The notes: a model not told the origin generated them from the letters alone. Positions 18,767-32,464 are shown, counted from the first letter of the stretch. The stretch: DNA of 64,000 bases from Escherichia sp. E4742 (GCF_005843885.1 NZ_CP040443.1:3162001-3226000), one strand, 5' to 3'. Made by a program: numbers and translations.

Positions 18767-19477
18767 ATGGTGAGAAAAGCGATAGTGACAGCGATGGCTG
18801 TAATCAGCCTCTTTACTCTGATGGGATGTAACAATCGGGCCGAAGTCGATACGCTTTCTCCGGCGCAGGCTGCCGAATTGAAACCGATGCCGCAAAGTTG
18901 GCGCGGCGTGCTGCCGTGTGCCGATTGCGAAGGGATCGAAACCTCTCTGTACCTCGAAAAAGATGGAACCTGGGTGATGAACGAACGCTATCTTGGCGCT
19001 CGTGAAGAGCCTTCATCCTTTGCCTCCTACGGTACATGGGCGCGAACTGCCGACAAGCTGGTATTAACCGACAGCAAAGGTGAAAAGTCATATTATCGAG
19101 CGAAAGGGGATGCACTGGAGATGCTCGATCGTGAAGGTAATCCCATTGAATCGCAGTTCAACTACACGCTGGAACCGGCAAAATCGAGCATGCCAATGAC
19201 GCCGATGACCCTGCGTGGCATGTATTTCTATATGGCTGATGCGGCGACCTTTACTGATTGCGCGACCGGAAAACGTTTTATGGTGGCGAATAACGCAGAG
19301 CTGGAGCGTGGCTACCTGGCTGCGCGGGGTAACAGTGAAAAACCGGTGTTACTGTCAGTTGAAGGTCACTTTACGCTGGAGGCTAATCCGGATACCGGTG
19401 CGCCGACCAAAGTATTAGCGCCCGATACGGCGGGTAAATTTTACCCGAACCATGATTGCAGTAGTTTGGGGCAGTAA
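18767..19477 (+). CDS. nlpE: outer-membrane lipoprotein NlpE (CutF)
   Basis: A surface-sensing and copper-related lipoprotein that activates the Cpx envelope-stress response. The 236 residues have a lipoprotein signal with lipobox LMGC (Cys21), an N-terminal domain with a CXXC motif (CADC near residue 51) and a C-terminal domain with two further Cys. Asn follows the lipidated Cys, so outer-membrane sorting is expected. The ATG at 18,767 directly follows GAAGGAATGG. Its mRNA ends near two REP elements. Confidence 0.96.
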   Translation: MVRKAIVTAMAVISLFTLMGCNNRAEVDTLSPAQAAELKPMPQSWRGVLPCADCEGIETSLYLEKDGTWVMNERYLGAREEPSSFASYGTWARTADKLVLTDSKGEKSYYRAKGDALEMLDREGNPIESQFNYTLEPAKSSMPMTPMTLRGMYFYMADAATFTDCATGKRFMVANNAELERGYLAARGNSEKPVLLSVEGHFTLEANPDTGAPTKVLAPDTAGKFYPNHDCSSLGQ

Positions 19478-19506
19478 TCCGTCTTGAGACTGAAACAACC
19501 GAAAAA

Positions 19507-19607
19507 TTGCCTGATGCGCTGCGCTTATCAGGCCTACAGCATACAATGCAATATTTTGAATTAGCACGATTTTATAGGCCGGATAAGGCGTTCACGCCGC
19601 ATCCGGC
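19507..19607. repeat. pair of REP elements (BIME)
   Basis: Two palindromic units lie between the convergent genes nlpE and yaeF: one at 19,507-19,537 (GCCTGATGCGCTGCGCTTATCAGGC core broken by a loop) and one at 19,577-19,607 (GGCCGGATAAGGCG, loop, CGCCGCATCCGGC). This is the usual position for bacterial interspersed mosaic elements. Confidence 0.88.
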
Positions 19608-19632
19608 ATTTTGTGCTCGAGGCTGGATTTTA

Positions 19633-20457
19633 TCACCTGGTCAGCCCAACAAAGCGGCCCGCCTTGATATAAATCCCTGGCTTCAGGTGCCCAACATACT
19701 GTAACTGCGTTTCTGGCTTAAACGCAGAGACATCGCCAGTACGCATATGCATCAGATCGGCAGGGCTAATCCAGCCTGATTGCGCCAGCGTAAGCGGATG
19801 CCCGGCTTTGGCAAATGCATCCGTGACAAATTCCGAACAAAACCACGACTTTTTGTCTCCATCGCCAACGTTACTTAACTGCGCTTTCGCCAGGCCGCTG
19901 ACGCACTGTTGGCGAAAATCTGCGGAAAAAGGATTCAGTGAGCACATCTGGCGGGTCACCATAAATGGAATGAACTCGACAATGCCGCGATAGTTATACC
20001 CGCTATCTTTGATTTGGTTGGCGAACGCGGTGATTTCTGTGGCTTGTTGCGGGGTAAGGTCCGGGACTCGTAAAACGAAAAGCTTATCACTGTGCTTCAT
20101 TGCTTTTTTCAGGGAAACAATCTGGACGCCAGCGCCTGTCGCTTCTGCAACGTTACTATCTCCCAAATAGATTGCAACGTGACTCACAGAGGAAGTGCTG
20201 AAGACGCGGATACCAAATGAGGTAACCCCAAGGCTTGAGGAGAACAGCAAATCGCCGGATTTGAGGTCAGGTTCCGTTATTTCAGTTATTGCTTGTTCGG
20301 TGAAGGAGCTTTGATGCTGGAATTTGACAGCCCATGTTTTCGCCTCGGCATCTACCGCTGTGGCTGATGAGTCTGGCTGGCTGATATCAACGGTACAGGC
20401 CGAAAGTAAAAGAAAGCAGGGGAGAAGCAGGCGGCAGTACGCCTTTGGTTTATCCAT
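19633..20457 (-). CDS. yaeF: YaeF lipoprotein, permuted NlpC/P60-like hydrolase
   Basis: A 274-residue predicted lipoprotein with lipobox LSAC near residue 19 and an NlpC/P60 superfamily domain of the circularly permuted YiiX/YaeF type. The candidate catalytic His is in VSHVAIYLGD and the candidate Cys in SWFCSEFVTDAF, consistent with a Cys-His peptidase or amidase, but the substrate is unknown. A start three codons upstream (MYKMDK) is possible; MDKPKAY matches the known form. It lies downstream of proS behind a terminator-like hairpin. Confidence 0.92.
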   Translation of the reverse strand: MDKPKAYCRLLLPCFLLLSACTVDISQPDSSATAVDAEAKTWAVKFQHQSSFTEQAITEITEPDLKSGDLLFSSSLGVTSFGIRVFSTSSVSHVAIYLGDSNVAEATGAGVQIVSLKKAMKHSDKLFVLRVPDLTPQQATEITAFANQIKDSGYNYRGIVEFIPFMVTRQMCSLNPFSADFRQQCVSGLAKAQLSNVGDGDKKSWFCSEFVTDAFAKAGHPLTLAQSGWISPADLMHMRTGDVSAFKPETQLQYVGHLKPGIYIKAGRFVGLTR

Positions 20458-20472
20458 TTTATACAATCCATG

Positions 20473-20503
20473 TAAAAAAGGGTCCTGAAATTCAGGACCC
20501 TTT
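20473..20503 (-). terminator. terminator after proS
   Basis: On the minus strand AAAGGGTCCTGAA pairs with TTCAGGACCC and is followed by six T residues, just after the proS stop and ahead of yaeF. Confidence 0.8.
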
Positions 20504-20509
20504 CTGGCA

Positions 20510-22228
20510 TCAGCCTTTAATCTGTTTCACCAGATAATCGACGATGTCACCGGTCTTAATTAACTGTTTCTCGCCGTTACGACGATATTTGTATTCGATA
20601 TCGTCGTTGTCGAGGTTACGGTCGCCCAGCACGATAGTGTGCGGAATACCGATCAGTTCCATATCAGCAAACATCACGCCCGGACGCTCTTTGCGGTCAT
20701 CCAGCAGCACTTCGATGCCCTGTGCACGCAATTCGCTGTACAGTTTCTCAGCCAGTTCCTGTACGCGGAAGGATTTGTGCATGTTCATCGGCAGAATCGC
20801 CACCTGGAACGGTGCAATCGCGTCAGGCCATACGATGCCGCGTTCGTCGTAGTTCTGCTCAATTGCCGCAGCTACTACACGCGTTACCCCGATACCGTAG
20901 CAACCCATCGTCAGGATTTGGTTACGGCCATCTTCACCCTGTACGGAGGCTTTCAGTGCTTCGGAGTACTTAGTACCCAGCTGGAAGATGTGACCGACTT
21001 CGATACCACGTTTAATCAGCAGCGTACCCTGACCATCCGGGCTTGGATCGCCAGCCACCACGTTACGGATATCCGCAATTTCTGGGGTAGCGACATCGCG
21101 ATCCCAGTTGATACCGAAGTAGTGTTTACCATCGATGTTAGCACCAGCAGCGAAATCACTCATCGCCGCAACGGTACGGTCAATCACCACCGGAATCGGC
21201 ATGTTTACCGGACCCAGTGAACCCGGACCGGCTTTAACCACGGCACGAATTTCTTCTTCAGTCGCAAAAGTCAGCGGGCTTGCAACCTGCGGCAGTTTTT
21301 CTGCTTTAACCTCATTCAGCTCGTGGTCACCGCGCACCAGCAGCGCAACCAGCGGGAAGCTGCTGCCTTCAACCGCTTTAACCAGCAAAGTCTTAACCGT
21401 TTTCTCAATCGGCAGATTGAACTGTTCAACGAGTTCAGCGATGGTTTTCGCGTTCGGCGTATCAACCAGCGTCATCTCCTGGGTAGCAGCAGCGCGCGGT
21501 TCTTTCGGCGCGATAGCTTCTGCCAGTTCAATGTTCGCTGCATAGTCAGAGGTGTCGGAGAAGACCACATCGTCTTCACCGCTCTGCGCCAGCACCTGGA
21601 ATTCGTGAGAGGCGCTGCCGCCGATAGAACCAGTGTCGGCCTGTACGGCGCGGAAATCCAGCCCCATGCGGCTGAAGATTTTGCTGTAGGCCGCATACAT
21701 TGCATCGTAGGTTTCCTGCAGGGATTCCTGAGAAGTATGGAAAGAGTAAGCATCTTTCATCAGGAATTCGCGGGAACGCATGACGCCGAAACGCGGACGC
21801 ACTTCGTCGCGGAACTTGGTCTGGATCTGATAGAAGTTCAGCGGCAGCTGTTTGTAAGAGCTAAGCTCGTTACGAATCAGGTCAGTGATAACTTCTTCAT
21901 GAGTTGGGCCGAGTACGAACGGACGCTCGCCACGGTCAACAAAACGCAGCAGTTCCGGACCGTACTGTTCCCAACGACCACTCTCTTGCCACAAATCGGC
22001 TGGCTGAACCACCGGCATCGACACCTCGATCGCACCGGCGTTGTTCATCTCTTCACGCACGATGTTTTCGACTTTTTTCAGAACGCGCACGCCGGTCGGC
22101 AGCCAGGTATATAACCCGGAGGCCAGCTTGCGGATCATCCCGGCGCGCAGCATCAGCTGATGGCTGATCACCTCGGCGTCGGCTGGTGTCTCCTTGAGAG
22201 TGGAGAGCAGGTATTGGCTAGTACGCAT
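20510..22228 (-). CDS. proS: prolyl-tRNA synthetase
   Basis: Class II aminoacyl-tRNA synthetase that charges tRNA-Pro, with an editing domain inserted in the catalytic core. The 572 residues show motif 2 (FRDEVRPRFGVMRSREFLMK), the editing (YbaK-like) domain from about 224 to 407, motif 3 (GCYGIGVTR) and a C-terminal anticodon-binding domain. The ATG at 22,228 (MRTSQYLL) is chosen over an in-frame start 18 codons upstream because it gives the standard length and conserved N terminus. Confidence 0.97.
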   Translation of the reverse strand: MRTSQYLLSTLKETPADAEVISHQLMLRAGMIRKLASGLYTWLPTGVRVLKKVENIVREEMNNAGAIEVSMPVVQPADLWQESGRWEQYGPELLRFVDRGERPFVLGPTHEEVITDLIRNELSSYKQLPLNFYQIQTKFRDEVRPRFGVMRSREFLMKDAYSFHTSQESLQETYDAMYAAYSKIFSRMGLDFRAVQADTGSIGGSASHEFQVLAQSGEDDVVFSDTSDYAANIELAEAIAPKEPRAAATQEMTLVDTPNAKTIAELVEQFNLPIEKTVKTLLVKAVEGSSFPLVALLVRGDHELNEVKAEKLPQVASPLTFATEEEIRAVVKAGPGSLGPVNMPIPVVIDRTVAAMSDFAAGANIDGKHYFGINWDRDVATPEIADIRNVVAGDPSPDGQGTLLIKRGIEVGHIFQLGTKYSEALKASVQGEDGRNQILTMGCYGIGVTRVVAAAIEQNYDERGIVWPDAIAPFQVAILPMNMHKSFRVQELAEKLYSELRAQGIEVLLDDRKERPGVMFADMELIGIPHTIVLGDRNLDNDDIEYKYRRNGEKQLIKTGDIVDYLVKQIKG

Positions 22229-22294
22229 GTTGTTACGGTTCCAGTTGGAAGGTAGAACAGGCTCAAGGCGAGCCTGGGACAAAAAAAGTGATTT

Positions 22295-22321
22295 AGTTTA
22301 CCAGTGCAAAAGAAATGTCAA
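22295..22321 (-). promoter_or_regulatory. candidate sigma-70 promoter of proS
   Basis: On the minus strand TTGACA (22,321-22,316) and TAAACT (22,300-22,295) are separated by 15 bases. The -35 is perfect but the spacer is short, so this is tentative. Confidence 0.4.
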
Positions 22322-22338
22322 AAGAGAAGGGCGTGAAT

Positions 22339-23046
22339 TTAACGCGGTTCCAGCGCAAAGACTTCAAAACCTGCGTCGGTGACGCGCCAGCGAACGTTAA
22401 AATCATGCAGCCAGACGGCATAGGTTTTACCCGTTTCCTCACCTTTACGATAGGCCGGGCGCGGGTCCTGCGCCAGTACTTCGCGGATAAACAGCGTTAA
22501 CTGCGGATAACGCTTCTCCAGCGTCAAAAGCTGCTTTTCGACCTCTGCGGTAAAACTCACCGCCATTTCTGCCGCTGGCGCATTTTGCGCATAGCTGGCG
22601 CTGGCATCGGGAAGAGATTCGGCAAAGGGGAGATACGGTTTGATATCCACCACCGGCGTACCATCGACCAGATCCAGACTGCCGAGCTTCAGAATCACGC
22701 TGTCTTTATGGCAAACAACCTCTTTCAGCTCTACCAGCGACATACCAATCGGGTTAGGGCGGAAAGTGGAGCGCGTAGCGAAAACACCCATTCTGGCATT
22801 GCCGCCAAGACGAGGCGGACGCACAGTCGGACGCCAGCCGCCTTCCATCGTTTGATGAAAGACGAAAAGGATCCATAAATGGCTGAATGCTTCCAGGCCG
22901 CGAACGGCGTCGGCCTGGTTGTAGGGAGCAATGAGATGCAGTTCGCCGTTGGCGCTTTTTACCAGACCTGGCTGGCGCGGAACGGCGAATTTTTCTTTAT
23001 AGGGCGAGCGAATAACGCCTATTTGCTCGAACTGGAAACTGCTCAT
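22339..23046 (-). CDS. trmO: tRNA-Thr (N6-t6A37) methyltransferase TrmO
   Basis: Methylates t6A37 of tRNA-Thr(GGU) to m6t6A using S-adenosylmethionine, improving decoding. The 235-residue protein has the TsaA/YaeB beta-barrel methyltransferase domain near the N terminus (FEQIGVIRSPYKEKFAVPRQ), the FRPNPIGMSLVEL motif and a C-terminal subdomain unique to the gammaproteobacterial form. Formerly yaeB or tsaA. It overlaps rcsF by four bases (ATGA), so the pair is coupled. Confidence 0.95.
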   Translation of the reverse strand: MSSFQFEQIGVIRSPYKEKFAVPRQPGLVKSANGELHLIAPYNQADAVRGLEAFSHLWILFVFHQTMEGGWRPTVRPPRLGGNARMGVFATRSTFRPNPIGMSLVELKEVVCHKDSVILKLGSLDLVDGTPVVDIKPYLPFAESLPDASASYAQNAPAAEMAVSFTAEVEKQLLTLEKRYPQLTLFIREVLAQDPRPAYRKGEETGKTYAVWLHDFNVRWRVTDAGFEVFALEPR

Positions 23047-23447
23047 TTCGCCGTAATGTTAAGCGCAGAACCGATACATACAGCCTGACGATAGCAGCCT
23101 GGCGTACCGCTGGTGACTTCGCAGCTATGCAGTAATACCGCATTGGCTTTCATTTTCGAGGCGTTGATTTGCATCCGCTTACGTGCGGTTGGAATGCTCG
23201 GCGGAGAGTCCTGATTAGAGGCCTGGCAAGAGTCGCCACTGACTTCACCGAGATCGCGGAACGGTTTGCCGACTAATTCTTCTGCATTGGTATAAATTCG
23301 GACCGGCGTGGCGCGCGGCGCTTTCGGTTTTGCAGGCTCCGCTTTCGGCTGGGGTGCAGTGCTTTGAACGGGTTCGACAGGGGATCTGCTTAACATGGAA
23401 CAGCCGCTTAGCATGAGTGCTACTAAACAGATCGGTAAAGCACGCAT
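23043..23447 (-). CDS. rcsF: outer-membrane lipoprotein RcsF, Rcs stress sensor
   Basis: Senses outer-membrane and peptidoglycan damage and signals through IgaA to the Rcs phosphorelay. The 134 residues have a lipoprotein signal with lipobox LSGC (Cys16), a proline/lysine-rich linker (about 20-50) that threads through outer-membrane barrels assembled by BamA, and a C-terminal domain with four Cys that form two disulfides. It lies downstream of metQ behind a terminator, so it should have its own promoter. Confidence 0.96.
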   Translation of the reverse strand: MRALPICLVALMLSGCSMLSRSPVEPVQSTAPQPKAEPAKPKAPRATPVRIYTNAEELVGKPFRDLGEVSGDSCQASNQDSPPSIPTARKRMQINASKMKANAVLLHSCEVTSGTPGCYRQAVCIGSALNITAK

Positions 23448-23509
23448 AGTATTTCCTCAATGTATGATCAAAACGTCAATATTGAATCAGGCGCTTATAA
23501 AAATGACAA

Positions 23510-23534
23510 GACGGGCAAGCGCCCGTCCTGAATG
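23510..23534 (-). terminator. terminator after metQ
   Basis: On the minus strand GACGGGCGC pairs with GCCCGTC in a tight hairpin, followed by a partial T stretch, between the end of metQ and the start of rcsF. Confidence 0.65.
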
Positions 23535-23564
23535 ATATTACAAATTGTGGAAACAGCCTAAAAA

Positions 23565-24380
23565 TTACCAGCCTTTAACAGCGCCGCCGTTAAACACTTT
23601 GTTTGCTGCTTCGTAAACTTCGTCAGACTGATAAGCCTGGACGAATTTCTTCACGTTCTCGGCGTCTTTGTTATCTTCACGCGTCACGATCAGGTTTACG
23701 TACGGGGACTCTTTATCTTCGACAAAGATACCGTCTTTCGCCGGAGTCAGGCCAATCTGGCTGGCATAGGTGGTGTTGATAACTGCCAGAGCGATTTGCG
23801 CGTCGTCCAGAGAACGCGGCAGTTGCGGTGCTTCCAGCTCAACAATTTTCAGATTTTTTGGGTTCTCAACAACATCAAGAACGGTCGGCAGCAGGCCAAC
23901 GCCATCTTTCAGTTTGATCAAGCCCACTTTTTGCAGCAGCAGCAGAGAACGGCCAAGGTTAGTTGGGTCGTTTGGCACGGCAACCTGCGAACCATCCTGC
24001 AATTCATCCAGTGATTTGATCTTCTTGGAGTAGCCAGCAATTGGATAAACAAAAGTGTTGCCTACTGCGACCAGTTTGTAGCCACGATCTTTCAGTTGCT
24101 GATCAAGGTACGGTTTATGCTGGAAGGCGTTGGCGTCGATATCGCCTTTGCTCAATGCTTCGTTTGGCAGAACATAGTCGTTGAAGGTTACCAGCTCAAC
24201 GTCCAGACCATATTTGTCTTTCGCAACTTTCTGCGCGACTTCTGCAACCTGCTGTTCGGCACCAACAATCACGCCGACTTTAATGTGGTTTGGATCTTTT
24301 TCATCCTGACCGCAGCCTACCAGTGCCAGTGATCCAATCAGGGCTCCCACTGCCGCAAAGGTTTTGAATTTGAACGCCAT
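23565..24380 (-). CDS. metQ: methionine ABC transporter substrate-binding lipoprotein
   Basis: Periplasmic-face lipoprotein that captures D- and L-methionine for the MetNI importer. The 271 residues carry a lipoprotein signal with lipobox LVGC (Cys23) followed by an NlpA/MetQ domain (HIKVGVIVGAEQQVAEVAQK). It is the third gene of the metNIQ operon, in the order metN-metI-metQ on the minus strand, 39 bases after metI. Confidence 0.97.
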   Translation of the reverse strand: MAFKFKTFAAVGALIGSLALVGCGQDEKDPNHIKVGVIVGAEQQVAEVAQKVAKDKYGLDVELVTFNDYVLPNEALSKGDIDANAFQHKPYLDQQLKDRGYKLVAVGNTFVYPIAGYSKKIKSLDELQDGSQVAVPNDPTNLGRSLLLLQKVGLIKLKDGVGLLPTVLDVVENPKNLKIVELEAPQLPRSLDDAQIALAVINTTYASQIGLTPAKDGIFVEDKESPYVNLIVTREDNKDAENVKKFVQAYQSDEVYEAANKVFNGGAVKGW

Positions 24381-24419
24381 ACCTTATTCCTTCTTCAATT
24401 ATTTATGTTGTGTTGAACG

Positions 24420-25073
24420 TTACTTGCGAGTGACAGCCCGGACGATGCGGTCGCCTGCGAACTGAATTAAATAAACCAGAATGACCAGCAATACCAGTAC
24501 CGTATTCATCACCGTCGCGTTGTAGCCGATGTAGCCATACTGATAGCCAATCTGACCTAAACCACCGGCACCGACTGCACCACCCATCGCGGAATAACCG
24601 ACCAGGGTAATCAGGGTGATAGTCGCAGCATTCACCAGACCCGGCAATGCCTCCGGTAACAACACTTTGCGCACGATCTGCATCGGCGTGGCACCCATTG
24701 CGCGGGAAGCTTCAATTAACCCGGTTGGGATCTCCAGAAGAGCGTTCTCGACCATACGGGCAATAAACGGTGCTGCACCAACGGTTAACGGAACAATCGC
24801 TGCCTGCAAACCAATCGATGTACCGACAATAACGCGGGTAAACGGAATCATCCATACCAGCAATATAATGAACGGGATGGAACGGAAAATGTTCACAATC
24901 GCAGAAACGGTACGATACAGCTTCGCGTTAGCAATAATTTGCCCCGGACGAGTAACATAAAGCAGGACGCCAACCGGCAAACCAATCACAAACCCAAAAA
25001 AACCGGATACGAAGGTCATTGCCAGCGTTTCCCATACGCCACGAACCAGCAGCCACATCATCGGCTCAGACAT
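24420..25073 (-). CDS. metI: methionine ABC transporter permease
   Basis: Inner-membrane subunit of the methionine importer. The 217 residues contain five predicted membrane helices and the EAA-type coupling loop (EASRAMGATPMQIVRKVLLP near residue 130) that contacts the ATPase MetN. It overlaps metN by eight bases, which indicates translational coupling and stoichiometric synthesis of the transporter subunits. Confidence 0.97.
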   Translation of the reverse strand: MSEPMMWLLVRGVWETLAMTFVSGFFGFVIGLPVGVLLYVTRPGQIIANAKLYRTVSAIVNIFRSIPFIILLVWMIPFTRVIVGTSIGLQAAIVPLTVGAAPFIARMVENALLEIPTGLIEASRAMGATPMQIVRKVLLPEALPGLVNAATITLITLVGYSAMGGAVGAGGLGQIGYQYGYIGYNATVMNTVLVLLVILVYLIQFAGDRIVRAVTRK

Positions 25074-26097
25074 AACCCAGTACCTCTACTTTTACATGGT
25101 GTTCTTGCAGCCAGGCAATGGCGGCTTGCGTATCTTGTTGTGTGCCGTGCATTTCAGTCAGCATGATGCCGAACTTAACGCCACCGGCGTAATCCATCTG
25201 CGCGCTAATAATGTTGTTATTAACGTTGAAACGACGCGCGGTTTCAGAAAGCAGCGGGGCATCGACCGACTGACCGGTAAACTCCAGACGCAGCATCGGC
25301 ACGCAGTCAGTGAACGGCTCCGCTTGCAGACGTTCCTGATAATCTTCCGGGATATCCAGATGCAGAGTCGACTGAATAAATTTTTGCGCCAGCGGCGTTT
25401 TCGGATGCGAGAACACTTCACTTACCTTGTCTTGCTCGATCAGTTCGCCATTGCTGATGACTGCCACGCAATCACAAATGCGCTTCACAACGTCCATTTC
25501 GTGAGTGATCAACAGAATCGTCAAACCCAGACGGCGGTTGATGTCTTTCAGCAGTTCGAGAATAGAACGTGTGGTTGCCGGATCCAGCGCGCTGGTGGCT
25601 TCATCACACAACAACACTTTGGGATTGCTGGCTAACGCACGGGCAATCGCCACACGCTGTTTCTGCCCACCGGAAAGGTTAGACGGGTAGCTATCATGCT
25701 TATCGCCAAGACCAACCAATGACAGCAATTCGGTCACGCGACGTTTGATCTCGTCTTTCGGCGTGTTATCCAGCTCCAGCGGCAGCGCCACGTTGCCAAA
25801 AACAGTACGCGAAGAGAGCAGGTTAAAATGCTGGAAAATCATACCAATCTGGCGGCGAGCTTTGGTTAACTCGGATTCTGACAGCGTGGTCAGTTCCTGG
25901 CCATCGACCAGCACGCTACCCTCGGTTGGGCGCTCCAGCAGGTTTACACAACGTATAAGCGTACTCTTACCCGCGCCTGAGGCACCGATAACGCCATAAA
26001 TTTGTCCAGCTGGCACATGCAGGCTGACGTTGTTCAACGCCTGGATGGTGCGGGTGCCCTGGTGGAACACTTTGGTGATATTCGAAAGTTTTATCAT
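25066..26097 (-). CDS. metN: methionine ABC transporter ATP-binding protein
   Basis: ATPase of the methionine importer. The 343 residues have Walker A GASGAGKST near residue 38, signature LSGGQKQR, Walker B VLLCDEATSALD and a C-terminal NIL (ACT-like) domain from about 265 that binds methionine and shuts the transporter down (trans-inhibition). It is the first gene of metNIQ and is preceded by a MetJ operator, so both transcription and activity respond to methionine. Confidence 0.97.
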   Translation of the reverse strand: MIKLSNITKVFHQGTRTIQALNNVSLHVPAGQIYGVIGASGAGKSTLIRCVNLLERPTEGSVLVDGQELTTLSESELTKARRQIGMIFQHFNLLSSRTVFGNVALPLELDNTPKDEIKRRVTELLSLVGLGDKHDSYPSNLSGGQKQRVAIARALASNPKVLLCDEATSALDPATTRSILELLKDINRRLGLTILLITHEMDVVKRICDCVAVISNGELIEQDKVSEVFSHPKTPLAQKFIQSTLHLDIPEDYQERLQAEPFTDCVPMLRLEFTGQSVDAPLLSETARRFNVNNNIISAQMDYAGGVKFGIMLTEMHGTQQDTQAAIAWLQEHHVKVEVLGYV

Positions 26098-26178
26098 TGA
26101 TTATTTATTATCGTCATTAAGTTAGTCGTGGCATTTCGAATGCCTGAAACGGGCAACCCGTCAATGAAATGGATGTTA

Positions 26179-26202
26179 AGGCATCCAGACGTCTAAATCA
26201 AT
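26179..26202. promoter_or_regulatory. MetJ operator (met boxes) upstream of metN
   Basis: A perfect consensus met box AGACGTCT lies at 26,187-26,194 in the metN-gmhB divergent region. It is flanked at 8-base steps by partial matches (AGGCATCC and AAATCAAT), the tandem arrangement MetJ needs for cooperative binding with S-adenosylmethionine. Confidence 0.85.
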
Positions 26203-26283
26203 CAGGTTTATGCGAAGAGCACTTTCTTGCTGGTCGAAACATGCGATACTAGCGTCACATGCCTTATTAAGGAGCTATAAAAG

Positions 26284-26856
26284 GTGGCGAAGAGCGTACC
26301 CGCAATTTTTCTTGACCGTGATGGCACCATTAATGTTGATCACGGCTATGTCCATGAGATCGACAACTTTGAATTTATCGACGGTGTTATTGACGCCATG
26401 CGCGAGCTAAAAAAAATGGGCTTCGCGCTGGTGGTAGTAACCAACCAGTCTGGCATTGCTCGCGGTAAATTTACTGAAGCACAGTTTGAAACGCTGACCG
26501 AGTGGATGGACTGGTCGCTGGCGGACCGCGATGTCGATCTGGATGGTATCTATTATTGCCCGCATCATCCGCAGGGTAGTGTTGAAGAGTTTCGCCAGGT
26601 CTGCGACTGCCGCAAACCACATCCGGGGATGCTTTTGTCGGCACGCGATTATTTGCATATTGATATGGCCGCTTCTTATATGGTGGGCGATAAATTAGAA
26701 GATATGCAGGCAGCGGCTGCGGCGAACGTGGGAACAAAAGTGCTGGTGCGTACGGGTAAACCTATTACCCCTGAAGCAGAAACGGCGGCGGATTGGGTGT
26801 TAAATAGCCTGGCAGACCTGCCGCAAGCGATAAAAAAGCAGCAAAAATCGGCATAA
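26284..26856 (+). CDS. gmhB: D-glycero-beta-D-manno-heptose 1,7-bisphosphate 7-phosphatase
   Basis: Removes the C7 phosphate in the ADP-heptose pathway that supplies the LPS inner core. The 190-residue HAD phosphatase has the catalytic DRDGT motif at about 11-15 and a zinc site made of CPHHPQG and CDCRKPHPG. The start is GTG at 26,284, preceded by AAGGAGC. It is divergent from metN and lies upstream of rrnH. The C-terminal tail is KKQQKSA, a slight variant of the K-12 end. Confidence 0.96.
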   Translation: MAKSVPAIFLDRDGTINVDHGYVHEIDNFEFIDGVIDAMRELKKMGFALVVVTNQSGIARGKFTEAQFETLTEWMDWSLADRDVDLDGIYYCPHHPQGSVEEFRQVCDCRKPHPGMLLSARDYLHIDMAASYMVGDKLEDMQAAAAANVGTKVLVRTGKPITPEAETAADWVLNSLADLPQAIKKQQKSA

Positions 26857-26899
26857 TGACTAAAAGATGAGCGGTTGAAATAAAAATGCATTTTTCCGC

Positions 26900-26927
26900 T
26901 TGTCTTCCTGAGCCGACTCCCTATAAT
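26900..26927 (+). promoter_or_regulatory. rrnH promoter P1
   Basis: TTGTCT (26,900-26,905), a 16-base spacer and TATAAT (26,922-26,927), followed by the GC-rich discriminator GCGCCTCC typical of stringently controlled rRNA promoters. The upstream A/T-rich block is a likely UP element. Confidence 0.9.
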
Positions 26928-27009
26928 GCGCCTCCATCGACACGGCGGATGTGAATCACTTCACACAAACAGCCGGTTCGGTTGAAGAGAAAAATCCTGA
27001 AATTCAGGG

Positions 27010-27037
27010 TTGACTCTGAAAGAGGAAAGCGTAATAT
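27010..27037 (+). promoter_or_regulatory. rrnH promoter P2
   Basis: TTGACT (27,010-27,015), a 16-base spacer and TAATAT (27,032-27,037), about 110 bases downstream of P1, matching the usual tandem rrn promoter layout. Confidence 0.85.
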
Positions 27038-27077
27038 ACGCCACCTCGCGACAGTGAGCTGAAAGCCGCGTCGCAAC

Positions 27078-27089
27078 TGCTCTTTAACA
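27078..27089 (+). promoter_or_regulatory. rrn antitermination boxA
   Basis: TGCTCTTTAACA, the conserved rRNA boxA bound by NusB/NusE to protect the untranslated operon from Rho. It lies in the leader between P2 and 16S. Confidence 0.9.
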
Positions 27090-27221
27090 ATTTATCAGAC
27101 AATCTGTGTGGGCACTCGAAGATACGGATTCTTAACGTCGCAAGACGATAAATGAATACCAAGTCTCAAGAGTGAACACGTAATTCATTACGAAGTTTAA
27201 TTCTTTGAGCATCAAACTTTT

Positions 27222-28763
<1,542 letters not shown>

Positions 28764-28831
28764 CCTTAAAGAAGCGTTCTTTGAAGTGCTCACACAGATT
28801 GTCTGATGAAAATGAGCAGTAAAACCTCTAC

Positions 28832-28908
<77 letters not shown>

Positions 28909-28950
28909 AATTTGCACCGCAAATTTGAGGAGGTTTTAACTACATGTTAT

Positions 28951-29026
28951 GGGGCTATAGCTCAGCTGGGAGAGCGCCTGCTTTGCACGCAGGAGGTCTG
29001 CGGTTCGATCCCGCATAGCTCCACCA
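28951..29026 (+). tRNA. alaV: tRNA-Ala (TGC)
   Basis: 76 bases from GGGGCTATAGCTCAGC to ACCA, with anticodon loop TTTGCAC (anticodon TGC). Second spacer tRNA, 42 bases after tRNA-Ile. Confidence 0.97.
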
Positions 29027-29209
29027 TCTCTGTAGTGATTAAATAAAAAATACTTCAGAGTGTACCTGCAAAGGTTCACTGCGAAGTTTTGCTCTTTAAA
29101 AATCTGGATCAAGCTGAAAATTGAAACACTGAACAACGAAAGTTGTTCGTGAGTCTCTCAAATTTTCGCAACACGATGATGAATCGAAAGAAACATCTTC
29201 GGGTTGTGA

Positions 29210-32111
<2,902 letters not shown>

Positions 32112-32204
32112 ACAACGCCGAAGATGTTTTGGCGGAAGAGACATCGATAAGTAAGCTTGATACAGATAACATCAGAACGCAAAAGCGGTCTGATAAACAG
32201 AATT

Positions 32205-32324
32205 TGCCTGGCGGCCTTAGCGCGGTGGTCCCACCTGACCCCATGCCGAACTCAGAAGTGAAACGCCGTAGCGCCGATGGTAGTGTGGGGTCTCCCCATG
32301 CGAGAGTAGGGAACTGCCAGGCAT
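32205..32324 (+). rRNA. rrfH: 5S ribosomal RNA
   Basis: 120 bases from TGCCTGGCGGCC to GCCAGGCAT, whose ends pair to form the terminal helix. It lies 93 bases after 23S. Confidence 0.97.
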
Positions 32325-32376
32325 CAAATTAAGCAGTAAGCCGGTCATAAAACCGGTGGTTGTAAAAGAATTCGGT

Positions 32377-32453
32377 GGAGCGGTAGTTCAGTCGGTTAGA
32401 ATACCTGCCTGTCACGCAGGGGGTCGCGGGTTCGAGTCCCGTCCGTTCCGCCA
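32377..32453 (+). tRNA. aspU: tRNA-Asp (GTC)
   Basis: 77 bases from GGAGCGGTAGTTCAGTC to GCCA, with anticodon loop CTGTCAC (anticodon GTC). It is the distal tRNA of rrnH and is identical in sequence to aspV at 40,603. Confidence 0.97.
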
Positions 32454-32464
32454 CTTATTAAGAA

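Noticed and set aside
21323..22114. 263-codon open frame antisense to proS
   Set aside because: Opposite conserved synthetase motifs, so it is a coding shadow.
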